Below the pieces are notes generated by a model. The model ran no database searches. It worked only from the letters and a program-made list of their open reading frames with translations, and was not told where the DNA came from. From an uncultured Oscillospiraceae bacterium (lineage in GTDB: Bacteria; Bacillota; Clostridia; Oscillospirales; Acutalibacteraceae): DNA of 64,000 nt. The stretch is taken from contig URJZ01000001.1 of assembly GCA_900548305.1 (NCBI GenBank), forward strand, positions 248,001 through 312,000, written 5' to 3'. Position numbers and translations under genes: made by a program. Positions 43,427 through 53,536 of the stretch are shown one piece after another; the first letter of the stretch is position 1; every line of letters begins with the position of its first letter.

Positions 43427-43844
43427 GCTTTTCCCTCCAAATAAATAAAAAACAAAACCTGCTTTTTGATTTCGGGTCATAAATATCTAGTTTATATTTA
43501 TGTCCAGTATATACCAAAACCAGCCGTTTTTCAACTACAATACAACACATAAAATCAAATGTATCAACATTGACCAAATCCGCATATTTACAGTGTTTGA
43601 GATGTCTCCTTTTTCCATAAAGATCAATTTTTATTTTCACGAAAAAAGAATATTTTTTGTGTAATATACATAAAATTTGTAAAATTATCTGATACAAAAG
43701 AATTTCACTTTTAAAACCAAAGAATATATGTAATATTAGCATATAAAAATGCGGAAAATACACGAAAACCTCTTTTAAAAGAACCCGTTTTATACTATAA
43801 TAATTACTATTATCTATTTCGCCTTGGCAATAAGGAGGTATTCC
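43427..43844. other. Intergenic region between glgP and zapA
   Basis: It holds the glgP promoter on the minus strand at 43506-43534 (-35 TTGAAA, 17 bp, -10 TATACT). On the plus side near 43795 a TATAAT stands without a clear -35. No gene is supported here. Confidence 0.6.
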
Positions 43845-44705
43845 ATGAGCAAGACCAAAGTAAAACTACGTATTTGTGACATAGACTGTACCATTACAAG
43901 TGATGACAACGAAGAGTATGTACGTACCATCGGCGATGAAATTGACCGAGCCATTTCTGCCGTTTTAAAGAAAAACGACCGTATCTCTCTTTCTATGGCC
44001 GCCATTATCACTGCCATGACTTATTGTGACGAATCTGCCAAGACAAAAGCGGAATTAGCAGAATTAAAAACGCTGGATAAAAACAGATTAAATGAATATG
44101 AGCGTTTAAAACAAGCCGCACAAACGGCTCAAACCGAAGCAGAGCAATTGCGCTCCGAGCTTCAGGTATTGCATGCATTTTTAGCGGAAGATAAAAATTT
44201 AGAAAAAATACCAGGATTTAAAAACGCACTGGATGAAGCAAACCAAAATCTTTCTATGGAACAAAATAGAAATTCTTCCGATGAGAACCTCTCCTCTGAG
44301 GACACTACAAATGTACCGGAAGAAACACAGGAGCAGAAACCAAACGAATCTTCTGCACCTATCTCGGTAGAAGATGCCCATACATTGGAAGAACTCCGCA
44401 ATTCTATTGACACAGGAGAAATAGAGCAGACAACAGATGATCCTTTTGTAGGAATACCTTCTGCTATGAACAAACCTCAAACAAAACACAGCAAACAAAA
44501 CCGACACCAGAAAAAACAGCAAAAAATGGCGCAAAAGGCAGCAGAAAAAGAAGGTCCGCGCCATATACCGCCATATTCACCGGTTCAGCGTGCAGAACAT
44601 CCTGTACCTGATTTATTAACCGGAAACTATACACGCCCAAAATCACCAATAGAACCTGAGCTGCCATCTGACGATACCTTTATTGGCTATTTTGAGAAGA
44701 AATAA
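43845..44705 (+). CDS. zapA: ZapA-family cell-division protein with long disordered tail
   Basis: A 286-residue protein from ATG 43845 (AAGGAGG). The first 95 residues are ZapA: a small domain (KVKLRICDIDCTITSDDNEE) and the helix TIGDEIDRAISAVLKKND, followed by SLSMAAIITAMTYCDESAK. A coiled coil (100-140) then carries it into an acidic/Gln-rich, then Lys-rich disordered tail of about 145 residues ending TFIGYFEKK. ZapA cross-links FtsZ filaments. Typical ZapA is about 100 residues, so the tail is unusual and may bind another division partner. Confidence 0.87.
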   Translation: MSKTKVKLRICDIDCTITSDDNEEYVRTIGDEIDRAISAVLKKNDRISLSMAAIITAMTYCDESAKTKAELAELKTLDKNRLNEYERLKQAAQTAQTEAEQLRSELQVLHAFLAEDKNLEKIPGFKNALDEANQNLSMEQNRNSSDENLSSEDTTNVPEETQEQKPNESSAPISVEDAHTLEELRNSIDTGEIEQTTDDPFVGIPSAMNKPQTKHSKQNRHQKKQQKMAQKAAEKEGPRHIPPYSPVQRAEHPVPDLLTGNYTRPKSPIEPELPSDDTFIGYFEKK

Positions 44706-44734
44706 TCCATACATAACGGCATAAGGCACACATG

Positions 44735-44762
44735 CACTCCCTAATTCAGGGAGTGTATTTTT
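44735..44762 (+). terminator. Terminator after zapA
   Basis: An 8-bp stem CACTCCCT with AGGGAGTG, 5-nt loop, then TATTTTT. Confidence 0.8.
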
Positions 44763-44800
44763 CAATCATACCGAAATTTATTCATCGAGAGGATACCTAC

Positions 44801-46900
44801 ATGAAACAATCAACATTAGAACTGTTATCTCCTGCAGGTTCATGGGAAGCTTTGGAAGCGGCTGTGCGTAGCGGCGCTGACGCCGTATATTTAGGCGGTA
44901 GTCTGTTTAGCGCCCGTGCCAACGCACAAAATTTTGATCATGATACACTAAAACAAGCAGTTGCATATTGCCATGCCCGTGGTGTAAAGGTACATCTGGC
45001 TGTAAATACCATCTTATTGGACCACGAGATTAAAACAGCGCTGGATTTTGTTTCCTTTGCCTGCTCTCTCCCTGTAGACGCCGTCATTGTACAGGATACT
45101 GGTTTGCTGCATCTTTTACGGCACGCTGCACCAACACTGCAAATTCATGCTTCCACACAAATGTCCGTACATACTCCGGAAGGTGCAAAGCTATTGGCAG
45201 AACAAGGTGTTTCACGGGTTGTACTAGCCCGAGAATTATCTTTAAAAGAAATCAAAGAAATTTCTCAGTCATTAAAAGATAGCGGTTTTGCACATGTTGA
45301 AATTGAGCATTTTGTACACGGTGCGTTGTGTATGTCCGTTTCGGGCCAATGTTATTTCAGCTCTTTGCTCGGTTCCCGCAGTGGAAACAGAGGTCAATGT
45401 GCACAAACCTGTCGTCTGCCTTTTGCCGCAAAAGGCGGGACAGGTTATGACCTAAGTTTAAAAGATTTATCTATGATTGAACGTATAGGAGAGCTTGCCG
45501 ACGCAGGCGTTACCTCCTTTAAAATTGAAGGACGTATGAAACGCCCCGAGTATGTAGCTGCTGCAACTGCTGCTTGCCGTTTTGCCTTAGAGCAACAGGC
45601 TATTCCGCAAAATTTAACCAAAAATCTGGAAGCAGTATTTTCCCGTTCCGGATTTACAACAGGGTATCCCGACGGAACGTTAGGCCGTGATATGTTCGGC
45701 ATCCGTACCAAAGAAGACGTTACCAGTGCTACCAACACTGTATTTCAACAGCTGCACAGTTATTATCAAAAAGAACGTCAATCCATTCCCATTACGTACT
45801 CCCTTACGATAAAAAGAGGTACTCCTGTTACGGTAACGGTTTCTGACCATGAACAACATACTGTCACAGTGGAAGGAGATATCCCGCAACAAGCCATTCA
45901 TCGTCCAATAGATGAAACGCGCTGTCTGGAACAATTAAAAAAGACCGGGGGAACTCCTTTCTATTGCACAAACGTTACCTGCTCTATCGACTCTGATTTA
46001 TCTATTCCTGTTTCTATGCTGAACCAATTACGAAGAGATGCATTGGAACAATTGCTCAAACAAAGAGAACAAACGCCTGTCATTCCGTTTCATCCTGTTT
46101 GCTTCCCAGAAAAAACATCGCGGCAAGGTACCCAACCACTTCCTTTGCGAGCTGTATTCACCAGATTGCATAGCGCAGACGATATTCCTGACTGTGCAAA
46201 GGTATGTCAAATGATCTATATCCCTATCAATACCAAAGAACACATTGTTAAAGAATTGCAAAACCGTGGTTTACCGCTGGCAGTTACTATGCCGCGCGGT
46301 ATGTTCGGAACAGAACGCACAATCGCTTCCAAACTGGAACAATTTCTGAAATGGGATGTTTCTCATGTTTGGGCAGGTACGGTAAACAGCGTTGCACTGG
46401 CAAAATCACTGGGCTGCAGCATTCATGGAGGATATTCTCTCAACGTTACAAACACAGCAGCTCTTGAGTGGTACCAACAATTGGGAGTGACAGACCTTGA
46501 ATTAAGCTATGAACTGACACTGAAACAAAGTGCTAAAATAGGAGGAAATATTCCTCGTGGTTTGTTATTATATGGACGACTGCCTTTGATGTTATGCCGT
46601 AATTGCCCGGGAAAAAATGACGGCAAAAACTGCAAAAATTGCAACGGTACCACATGGCTGACAGATAGAAAAAACATAAAATTTCCTGTTCAGTGTGATT
46701 ATGGATGCAGTGAAGTTTTAAACGCGGTTCCTTTGACAATGTCTGATAGAATTTCGGATATAACCGGTATGAATTTTGGAATATTGCGATTCACTGTTGA
46801 AAACTCTGTTGAAATTGAGGAAACTTTTCAGCAATTTTTGTATCAAAAAGCGCCTTTAGGGCATTATACCCGTGGTTTGTACGAAAAAGGAATCAAATAA
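44801..46900 (+). CDS. U32-family peptidase / RlhA-like protein
   Basis: A 699-residue protein from ATG 44801 (GAGAGG before it). The U32 signature spans FVHGALCMSVSGQCYFSS and NRGQCAQTCRLPF. A C-terminal cluster of Cys (CRNCPGKND, CKNC, CDYGC) supports an Fe-S or metal site. The N-terminus is LELLSPAGSWEALEAAVRSG. The size and DUF3656-like middle fit the long U32 group that includes E. coli RlhA, which makes 5-hydroxycytidine in 23S rRNA. So this may be an RNA-modifying enzyme rather than a peptidase. maf lies 58 bp downstream. Confidence 0.88.
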   Translation: MKQSTLELLSPAGSWEALEAAVRSGADAVYLGGSLFSARANAQNFDHDTLKQAVAYCHARGVKVHLAVNTILLDHEIKTALDFVSFACSLPVDAVIVQDTGLLHLLRHAAPTLQIHASTQMSVHTPEGAKLLAEQGVSRVVLARELSLKEIKEISQSLKDSGFAHVEIEHFVHGALCMSVSGQCYFSSLLGSRSGNRGQCAQTCRLPFAAKGGTGYDLSLKDLSMIERIGELADAGVTSFKIEGRMKRPEYVAAATAACRFALEQQAIPQNLTKNLEAVFSRSGFTTGYPDGTLGRDMFGIRTKEDVTSATNTVFQQLHSYYQKERQSIPITYSLTIKRGTPVTVTVSDHEQHTVTVEGDIPQQAIHRPIDETRCLEQLKKTGGTPFYCTNVTCSIDSDLSIPVSMLNQLRRDALEQLLKQREQTPVIPFHPVCFPEKTSRQGTQPLPLRAVFTRLHSADDIPDCAKVCQMIYIPINTKEHIVKELQNRGLPLAVTMPRGMFGTERTIASKLEQFLKWDVSHVWAGTVNSVALAKSLGCSIHGGYSLNVTNTAALEWYQQLGVTDLELSYELTLKQSAKIGGNIPRGLLLYGRLPLMLCRNCPGKNDGKNCKNCNGTTWLTDRKNIKFPVQCDYGCSEVLNAVPLTMSDRISDITGMNFGILRFTVENSVEIEETFQQFLYQKAPLGHYTRGLYEKGIK

Positions 46901-46958
46901 GTTATGTAAAGTTCAATTCCTTGTGGAAATGTTGAAAGTTTAGAAAAAGGAGAACACC

Positions 46959-47558
46959 ATGTTATATTTAGCTTCCGCTTCCCCCCGCCGAAGAGATTTA
47001 TTAAAACTTGCAGGGTTCCGGTTTACAGTAGAACCTGCTGAAATTGACGAAGTAATCTCTCAGGACGATCCTGCATGTTTGGTACAAAATCTTGCATTAA
47101 AAAAAGCAAGAGCTGTTGCAAAACGACATCCGGAAGATATTGTTTTAGCAGCAGATACCGTTGTTGCGTTGGACAACCATATTCTTGGAAAACCTCAGGA
47201 TGAAGCACAAGCACAAAAAATGCTGCGTTTACTGTCCAATCGAGTGCACCAAGTATACACCGGTTATTGCATCTTAAAACAAAATCGTTGTGAAATTGGC
47301 GTAAGCTGTACCTCTGTTGAATTTTATCCTTTATCCGACGAGGATATTGAAAGCTACATTGCAACCGGTGAGCCGTTTGACAAAGCCGGAGGATACGGCA
47401 TTCAAAGTTTAGGATCCTTGTTAGTGCGTAAAATTGACGGAGATTTTTACAATGTAGTCGGTTTACCTATTGCAGAAATCAGCCGTCTGCTTCGTACCTT
47501 CGGCTCTTCAAAAACCGTAGAAAAAGAAGACCTTGGAAAAGAAGCGAAAATACTGTAA
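46959..47558 (+). CDS. maf: Maf-family nucleotide pyrophosphatase
   Basis: A 199-residue Maf protein hydrolysing non-canonical or dTTP/UTP nucleotides. It has the opening LASASPRRRDLL, VLAADTVVALDNHILGKP with the catalytic Asp, VHQVYTGYCI and GEPFDKAGGYGIQ, as in other Maf/YhdE proteins. Overexpression blocks septation, hence the older name. It stands immediately before mreBCD, the common Firmicute order. AAAAGGAGA precedes the ATG. Confidence 0.94.
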   Translation: MLYLASASPRRRDLLKLAGFRFTVEPAEIDEVISQDDPACLVQNLALKKARAVAKRHPEDIVLAADTVVALDNHILGKPQDEAQAQKMLRLLSNRVHQVYTGYCILKQNRCEIGVSCTSVEFYPLSDEDIESYIATGEPFDKAGGYGIQSLGSLLVRKIDGDFYNVVGLPIAEISRLLRTFGSSKTVEKEDLGKEAKIL

Positions 47559-47609
47559 TCTATTCGCCCAGCGATACCTATATTTTGAATTTGTTTACAA
47601 AATTTTTAG

Positions 47610-47746
47610 TTGAGAATTAAGTGAGAAAAGGTTATAATAAATTGGAATATAAATTTCTAATCTATACCATAATATAAGATAGAGATAGATTGTTTAAAAT
47701 ATTTGAACGGAATACCGTCTGAAAGACGGACGAAAGGGGAAAATCA
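47610..47746 (+). promoter_or_regulatory. mreB promoter and leader
   Basis: -35 TTGAGA (47610-47615), 17 bp, -10 TATAAT (47633-47638). The leader is about 100 nt long, with a small hairpin CCGTC/GACGG just before the AAAGGGG ribosome site. Confidence 0.75.
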
Positions 47747-48760
47747 ATGTTTTCAAAAGATATTGGAATCGACTTGGGTACAGCAAACACCCTTGTATAT
47801 ATGAAGGGCAAAGGAATTGTTATGCGCGAACCCTCTGTTGTAGCGGTGGATGTGCGTTCCGATACTGTACTTGCAGTTGGTTCTGAAGCAAAAAATATGA
47901 TAGGCCGTACACCCGGTTCTATTGTAGCGGTACGTCCGTTAAAAGACGGTGTCATTGCAGATTTTGACATTACTGCTACCATGTTGAAACATTTCATCCG
48001 TCAGGTAACCAAATCCAGTTCTTTTGGACGTCCTCATATTGTTGTATGCATTCCTTCCGGTGTTACTGAAGTAGAACGCCGTGCTGTTGAAGACGCCGCA
48101 CGCCAAGCCGGTGCTAATCATGTTGACTTAATTGAAGAACCCATGGCTGCCGCTATTGGTGCAGGATTACCTGTAGGAGAACCTTGCGGAAGCATGGTTG
48201 TGGATATTGGCGGCGGTTCTACGGAAGTTGCAGTCATCTCTTTGGGTGATATTGTAACTTCTTGTTCTGTACGCATTGCCGGTGATAAATTCGATGAAGC
48301 AATTATTAATTATGTAAAACGCAAATATAATCTTCTCATTGGTGAACGTACTGCGGAAGCTATTAAAATGACATTGGGTTCTGCATATCCAAATGAAGAA
48401 ATTGAAACTTCTGCATTGGACATCAAAGGTCGCAACATGGCAGATGGTTTACCAAAAAATGTAACCATTACAGGTTCTGAGGTACGAGAAGCTCTGGAAG
48501 AGCCTTTGGGTTATATTGTAGATGCAATTAAAAACACATTGGAAAAAACACCGCCTGAATTAGCGGCGGACATTATAGACAATGGAATTATGCTAACCGG
48601 CGGCGGTGCCCTGATTCGTGGTTTAGACCGTTTGATTACACAAGAAACAGGTATGCCTGTTCATGTTGCTGAAAATGCAATCGACTGTGTAGCGGAAGGT
48701 ACCGGAAAACGTTTGGAAATTGAGCTTCCTACTCAATTCTACAAATCTCGTCGTAAATAA
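47747..48760 (+). CDS. mreB: Rod-shape-determining protein MreB
   Basis: MreB (337 residues), the actin-like ATPase that forms membrane-bound filaments and guides cell-wall elongation. It has phosphate 1 [15 protein letters not shown], the [15 protein letters not shown] stretch, phosphate 2 [14 protein letters not shown], and adenosine motif [14 protein letters not shown]. It is full length for the family. It is followed by mreC and mreD and then PBP2, which together form the elongasome core. Confidence 0.97.
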   Translation: MFSKDIGIDLGTANTLVYMKGKGIVMREPSVVAVDVRSDTVLAVGSEAKNMIGRTPGSIVAVRPLKDGVIADFDITATMLKHFIRQVTKSSSFGRPHIVVCIPSGVTEVERRAVEDAARQAGANHVDLIEEPMAAAIGAGLPVGEPCGSMVVDIGGGSTEVAVISLGDIVTSCSVRIAGDKFDEAIINYVKRKYNLLIGERTAEAIKMTLGSAYPNEEIETSALDIKGRNMADGLPKNVTITGSEVREALEEPLGYIVDAIKNTLEKTPPELAADIIDNGIMLTGGGALIRGLDRLITQETGMPVHVAENAIDCVAEGTGKRLEIELPTQFYKSRRK

Positions 48761-48858
48761 ATCACGTGTTAAAATGAAAACGGAAGCGGAGGGTTTGTGC
48801 CCTCTGCTTATTTTCACTCTAATCATTTTGATGGTTCACAGCAAAAGGAGGACTGCTT

Positions 48859-49743
48859 GTGAAGGCTTTTTTTCGTAGTAAAAACTTTATTGTACTTACC
48901 GCTGTTATTTGTGTCTTAGTAGCTGTTACGATTTATTCTGCCTGTACAGGCGGAAGTGCCATCTCCAATATATTCGGTGCGGTTATTTCCCCTATGCAAA
49001 AAGTAACTGCCGTTGCTACAAACAACGCACAAGCAAGTCTTTCTGAGGCCACTCGTTCTTATGAAGATTTGGTTACTGAAAATGAACAGTTAAAACAACA
49101 AGTAAATGAGTTAAATCAACAATTGGTGGAGTTTTACCAATATAAACAAGAAAATGCGCAGCTAAAAAACTATTTGGGATTGAAAGAAAACAATCCCGAC
49201 TATCAATTTGTATCGGCATCTGTTATTAACCGTGATCCAAATAACGTATACTATACTTTTACATTAGACCAAGGAAGCAATGCGGGAATCAAAGTAAATG
49301 ATCCCGTTATTACTGACCAAGGAGTTGTAGGTTGGGTGTCGCAAGTTAGTGCAATGTACTGCGAAGTAACGACTATTCTGTCTCCGGATACGAATATTTC
49401 CTCAACGGATAAGGTAAATCGAGAAAGCGGTATCATCAGCAGCAATGCACAGCTTGCCGACCAAGGATTGATTAAAATGGGACTTTTAGAAGCAGGTACA
49501 ACCGTTCAAACCGGAGATATGATTGTTACCAGCGGCATTGGCGGAAAATTTCCGAAAGATTTACTGATAGGAAAAGCTGTTGAAATAAAACCGGAAGAAA
49601 ATGACGTTTCTCTGTATGCAACCGTAGAACCTTTTGTTGATATAAAAACAGTACGCGATGTTATCATTATTACCAGCTTTAACGGTCAAGGTGAAGTGAT
49701 GAACAATACAAATTCAAATACCACTTCCTCCAATGGAGGGTAA
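48859..49743 (+). CDS. mreC: Rod-shape-determining protein MreC
   Basis: A 294-residue protein with GTG start behind AAAGGAGG. It has an N-terminal membrane anchor (11-30), a coiled coil (68-100, EDLVTENEQLKQQVNELNQQ in part) and two external beta-domains with the MreC signature VINRDPNNVYYTFTLDQGSN and GVVGWVSQV. It bridges MreB/MreD and PBP2 outside the membrane. The stop is 3 bp before mreD. Confidence 0.95.
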   Translation: MKAFFRSKNFIVLTAVICVLVAVTIYSACTGGSAISNIFGAVISPMQKVTAVATNNAQASLSEATRSYEDLVTENEQLKQQVNELNQQLVEFYQYKQENAQLKNYLGLKENNPDYQFVSASVINRDPNNVYYTFTLDQGSNAGIKVNDPVITDQGVVGWVSQVSAMYCEVTTILSPDTNISSTDKVNRESGIISSNAQLADQGLIKMGLLEAGTTVQTGDMIVTSGIGGKFPKDLLIGKAVEIKPEENDVSLYATVEPFVDIKTVRDVIIITSFNGQGEVMNNTNSNTTSSNGG

Positions 49744-49746
49744 TTT

Positions 49747-50265
49747 ATGAAACGCTTTCGAGTATTAAGGTATATTGCATATACCATTGAAATCATTGTA
49801 TTTTTTGTGATACAACAAACTCCCGGACTCATTCCGTCTTTTTACGGCATTCTCCCAACGTTGTTAATTCCCATTGCATGTTCCATTGCCATGTTTGAAG
49901 GCCCCATCTGCGCTCTGCTCTATGGTGTGTTCAGTGGACTTTTATTAGACTACGGTGTCAACTGTATCTTTGGATTTCATGCCCTTATTTTAGGTTTGAT
50001 TTGTTTTATTATCTCATTTTTGATACAAGATGTATTTCATAATAACTTTTTAACTGGACTGATTATGATATTATCAGCCATTCTAATCGTCACATTCCTT
50101 CAATGGCTATTTTTATATATCTTAAAAGGCTACGATTCCATTGGCTATGTGCTCTACCGTCATTATTTGCCTCGTGCTGCTTATACAGTTTTATTGGTTC
50201 CTTTATTTTACTATTTTAATCGTGGATTTTCCTATATCTTACGCGAAGAACGTTCCCAATCGTAA
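49747..50265 (+). CDS. mreD: Rod-shape-determining protein MreD
   Basis: A 172-residue integral membrane protein with five to six helices (ILPTLLIPIACSIAMFEGP, LLYGVFSGLLLDYG and others). The FEGPxxALxxGxxxGLLxD pattern is the MreD hallmark. It is 3 bp after mreC. It belongs to the elongasome with MreB, MreC and PBP2. Confidence 0.93.
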   Translation: MKRFRVLRYIAYTIEIIVFFVIQQTPGLIPSFYGILPTLLIPIACSIAMFEGPICALLYGVFSGLLLDYGVNCIFGFHALILGLICFIISFLIQDVFHNNFLTGLIMILSAILIVTFLQWLFLYILKGYDSIGYVLYRHYLPRAAYTVLLVPLFYYFNRGFSYILREERSQS

Positions 50266-50386
50266 AACAACAAAACACTCTCTTTACCTATTTTTTTGCT
50301 TTTGTTCACCCATCCGTCATATAGCTATGTAAAAATAAACATATTTGCAGTGATATTTTATTTCCGTAAAGAAAGGAGCCGCTCAT

Positions 50387-52504
50387 TTGAAATTTCGTAA
50401 ATCCGGAAAAAGAAAACGCAGCCCCATCAAAGACCGTATCAAGTTGCGTTATGCTACATTGGGCGGTATCCTTTTGGCTTGTATGGGTGTATTTGTGTAC
50501 AGATTGGTCGATTGGCAACTGATAAACGGAGAGCAATACTTACAACAGGCAGATGCAACCTATGTATCTACAATCAATTTAAGTGCTGCCCGCGGAGAAA
50601 TTTTAGACACAAACGGCAATCCGTTGGCTGTAAATAAAACCGGTTACAATGTGACATTTGACCAAACTTACTTAGACAGCGACAATCAAAATAATGTGAT
50701 TAAAAATTTAATTCACCTGCTTGACCAAAGAAATGAACCTTGGATTGATGAACTTCCTATTGTAATAAACAATAAAGGTGAGTATACATTTATCGAGGGA
50801 AAAGAAGCAGAAATAGCAGAATTAAAAGGCAAAAACTTTTTAAATCTGAACTCTTATGCCACCGCAGAAATGTGTATGGAGCAATTAATAGAATTATACA
50901 ATATTGAAGGTTTTTCAGCTGAAGACACCAGAGATATCTGCTCTGTTCGCTATAATATGACCCGTAAAATGTTCAGTATTTCCAATCCTTATACATTTGC
51001 AGAAGATATTTCGAAAGATACCGCCTCCATCATTCAGGAAAACTCTACAAATTTGGCAGGCGTTACTATTGAAATTACCACTGTAAGAGAGTATAAAGAC
51101 GGAATGTTAGCTCCGCATCTGATTGGAACCACAGGCTCTTTAACAGAAGAGGAATATCAGACCTTAAAAGATGAAGGATATGCCTACAATGATAAAATAG
51201 GAAAAAGCGGCATTGAATCCGCGTTTGAAGAAGAATTAAGAGGTACTGACGGTACCAAGGTGGTTGAGACCAACCCTGACGGAACAGTAAATTCCGATAC
51301 TGTTACGGAACAGCCTGTTGCAGGAAATACTGTGTACACTACTTTAGACAGCAATTTACAAAAAGTAGCCAATGTATCCCTTGCAAATAACGTACAGGCA
51401 GCTCAAAGAGCCGGTGCGTCTACCTCTACAGAACATGATGGAGAAGACTGTGTGGCAGGTGCCGCTGTCGTTCTAAATGTAAAAGATTTTTCTATACTAG
51501 CTGCATCCACTTATCCAAGTTATGATTTGACCAAATATTTGGAAGACAGCAATTACTACACTTCTTTGGCAACGGATGAAACAAACAAACCGTTGGTGAA
51601 TCGTGCCTTTGACGGAAACTATGTTCCCGGATCTGTATTTAAACCACTTGTTGCAGCAGCTGCATTACAGGAAGGTATTATTGATACTAACACCCATATA
51701 GAATGTAACCATTACTACACGTTCTATGCTCCAAGCTACATTCCAACCTGCCTAGGATGGCATGGTGATGTAAATCTACAAAAGGCAATTAAAGTTTCCT
51801 GCAATGTTTTCTTTTATGACGTAGGACGATTGCTCGGTATTGATAATATCGATTTATATGCAAAACAATTTGGTTTAGGTCAGGAAACCGGTGTGGAAAT
51901 TGGTGAAAGTACCGGTACCTTGGCAAGTCCTGAATATCGTACCAGTAACGGAGGGGTCTGGCAGCCGGGTGACGTAATTCAAGCTGCAATCGGACAATCT
52001 GACAATGCTTTTACCCCGCTACAACTTGCAACTTATTGTGCTACCATTGCCAATAACGGCACTCGTTTAAAAACACATTTGGTAAAGCAAGTAACCAACT
52101 ATAACCGTGACCAAGTAATTTCTGAAACAAAGCCTGAAGTAGTTTCTCAAGTAGATATCTCAGAAGAAAATTTAAAAATGGTTCAAGAGGCTATGAGAGG
52201 TGTAGTGCAATCAGGCGGTACGGCAAATTCTGTATTTGATGACTATGGAATCGCAATTGCTGCCAAAACAGGTACTGCTGAAAATCCGGGACACTCAGAC
52301 AATGTAACATTTATCGCTTATGCACCATATGACGACCCGGAAATTGCCGTTGCAGTGGTATTAGAATATGGTTCTCGCGGTATGTACTCTATGAATGTTG
52401 CCAAAGATATTTTTGATGCCTATTTTTATGGAAAAACCGTAGATGAAAACGGAAACTTGGTGATGCCGGAAGAAACAAATAGTTCCGATACAGCAAACGA
52501 ATAA
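50387..52504 (+). CDS. mrdA: Penicillin-binding protein 2 (class B transpeptidase)
   Basis: A 705-residue elongasome transpeptidase. A basic N-terminus, one membrane helix (about 25-45), a pedestal domain (AARGEILDTNGNPLAVNK), then the transpeptidase with SVFK (Ser nucleophile and Lys in PGSVFKPL, about 425), SCN and KTGT (about 628). The start is a TTG behind GGAGCC. It lies 121 bp after mreD. The usual companion rodA is not adjacent. Confidence 0.94.
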   Translation: MKFRKSGKRKRSPIKDRIKLRYATLGGILLACMGVFVYRLVDWQLINGEQYLQQADATYVSTINLSAARGEILDTNGNPLAVNKTGYNVTFDQTYLDSDNQNNVIKNLIHLLDQRNEPWIDELPIVINNKGEYTFIEGKEAEIAELKGKNFLNLNSYATAEMCMEQLIELYNIEGFSAEDTRDICSVRYNMTRKMFSISNPYTFAEDISKDTASIIQENSTNLAGVTIEITTVREYKDGMLAPHLIGTTGSLTEEEYQTLKDEGYAYNDKIGKSGIESAFEEELRGTDGTKVVETNPDGTVNSDTVTEQPVAGNTVYTTLDSNLQKVANVSLANNVQAAQRAGASTSTEHDGEDCVAGAAVVLNVKDFSILAASTYPSYDLTKYLEDSNYYTSLATDETNKPLVNRAFDGNYVPGSVFKPLVAAAALQEGIIDTNTHIECNHYYTFYAPSYIPTCLGWHGDVNLQKAIKVSCNVFFYDVGRLLGIDNIDLYAKQFGLGQETGVEIGESTGTLASPEYRTSNGGVWQPGDVIQAAIGQSDNAFTPLQLATYCATIANNGTRLKTHLVKQVTNYNRDQVISETKPEVVSQVDISEENLKMVQEAMRGVVQSGGTANSVFDDYGIAIAAKTGTAENPGHSDNVTFIAYAPYDDPEIAVAVVLEYGSRGMYSMNVAKDIFDAYFYGKTVDENGNLVMPEETNSSDTANE

Positions 52505-52692
52505 AAGATTCCAAAAAAAGCTGTGTTTTATAAAAACCTGTGCTATAATATAGGCTACAAAAAAGAAGTAATCGCTTTTATGAAATGGTCAAAAATGTTC
52601 AAAACTTTTCAGCACTATCACTATGATATTCTTAGTTTTTATGAATTTTTTGTGAATTTATCTATTTCATCTCTAAAACTATACAAAAAATT

Positions 52693-52721
52693 TTGACTGC
52701 TATACTGAATTATGGTAAAAT
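52693..52721 (+). promoter_or_regulatory. minD promoter
   Basis: -35 TTGACT (52693-52698), 17 bp, -10 TAAAAT (52716-52721), 17 bp before the minD ATG. The leader would be very short. Confidence 0.75.
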
Positions 52722-52738
52722 ATTGATGAGGTTTTTAT

Positions 52739-53494
52739 ATGGGATTAATAACAGTTATTACATCCGGTAAAGGCGGAGCAGGCAAATCTACTGTTAGCGT
52801 AGGTTTGGGTTGTACACTTGCAAAAAACGGAAAAAGAGTTCTCTTAATAGACGGAGATGCAGGTCTTCGCAGCTTAGATGCTATGCTTGGCGTAGACAAA
52901 GAACTAGTGTTTGATATTTCTGACATTGTAAATGGTAATTGTGAACCAATTAAAGCAATCTATTCTTGTGAAGAATATACAGGTTTAAATAATTTATTTT
53001 TGTTGCCGGCACCAGCTTTAGAGAAACATACGATACATCCGGAGTTAATGAAGCAATTGGTTCCTATTTTAGCCAGATATTATGACCACGTTATTATTGA
53101 CTGTCCGGCAGGCATCGGTAAAGGATTTATCTCTGCTGTAGCAGCCGCAAACCGTGCTTTGGTAATAAGTACACCTGACCCTATTTGTATTCGAGACAGT
53201 GACAAAGTCCGTCAATTACTAGAGGAACGAGGAATAAGCCAACATCGTTTGGTAATCAACCGTTTTAGCTTTGAGGCATTTCGTAAAATGCAGCATTATC
53301 AAGATATTGATACGATTATCGATGAAACCGGTATTCGTTTAATTGCTGTATTACCAGACGACATTCATTTGCAAGCCAATCCTGCAAAAGCCGTGGTAAA
53401 TCATTCACGTTCGCCAGGAGCAATGGCTTTACAACGGTTGGCTGCACGCCTTGAAGGTGAATCTGTTCCTCTATTCCCACTAGAAAGATTATAA
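52739..53494 (+). CDS. minD: MinD-like division-site ATPase
   Basis: A 251-residue deviant-Walker ATPase of the MinD/ParA family: GKGGAGKST (Ala-Ser instead of the usual Val-Thr), LLIDGDAGLRSLDAMLG, HVIIDCPAGIGKG and VINRF. Position after PBP2 and sequence fit MinD, which in other bacteria recruits MinC to block polar FtsZ rings. Here neither minC nor minE is present. The C-terminus (RLAARLEGESVPLFPLERL) is not a clear amphipathic membrane helix. It has its own promoter. A different ParA-type role cannot be excluded. Confidence 0.83.
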   Translation: MGLITVITSGKGGAGKSTVSVGLGCTLAKNGKRVLLIDGDAGLRSLDAMLGVDKELVFDISDIVNGNCEPIKAIYSCEEYTGLNNLFLLPAPALEKHTIHPELMKQLVPILARYYDHVIIDCPAGIGKGFISAVAAANRALVISTPDPICIRDSDKVRQLLEERGISQHRLVINRFSFEAFRKMQHYQDIDTIIDETGIRLIAVLPDDIHLQANPAKAVVNHSRSPGAMALQRLAARLEGESVPLFPLERL

Positions 53495-53536
53495 TAATCT
53501 TCCGTTTCAAATTTATACGTAAAAGGAGGGGCAATC

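Noticed and set aside
43416..43763. Minus-strand ORF of 115 codons upstream of glgP
   Set aside because: It overlaps the glgP start and promoter, is Phe/Tyr/Ile-rich as expected for translated AT-rich DNA, and has no ribosome site.
45445..45738. 97-codon minus-strand ORF inside the U32 gene
   Set aside because: Shadow of a well-supported gene on the other strand.
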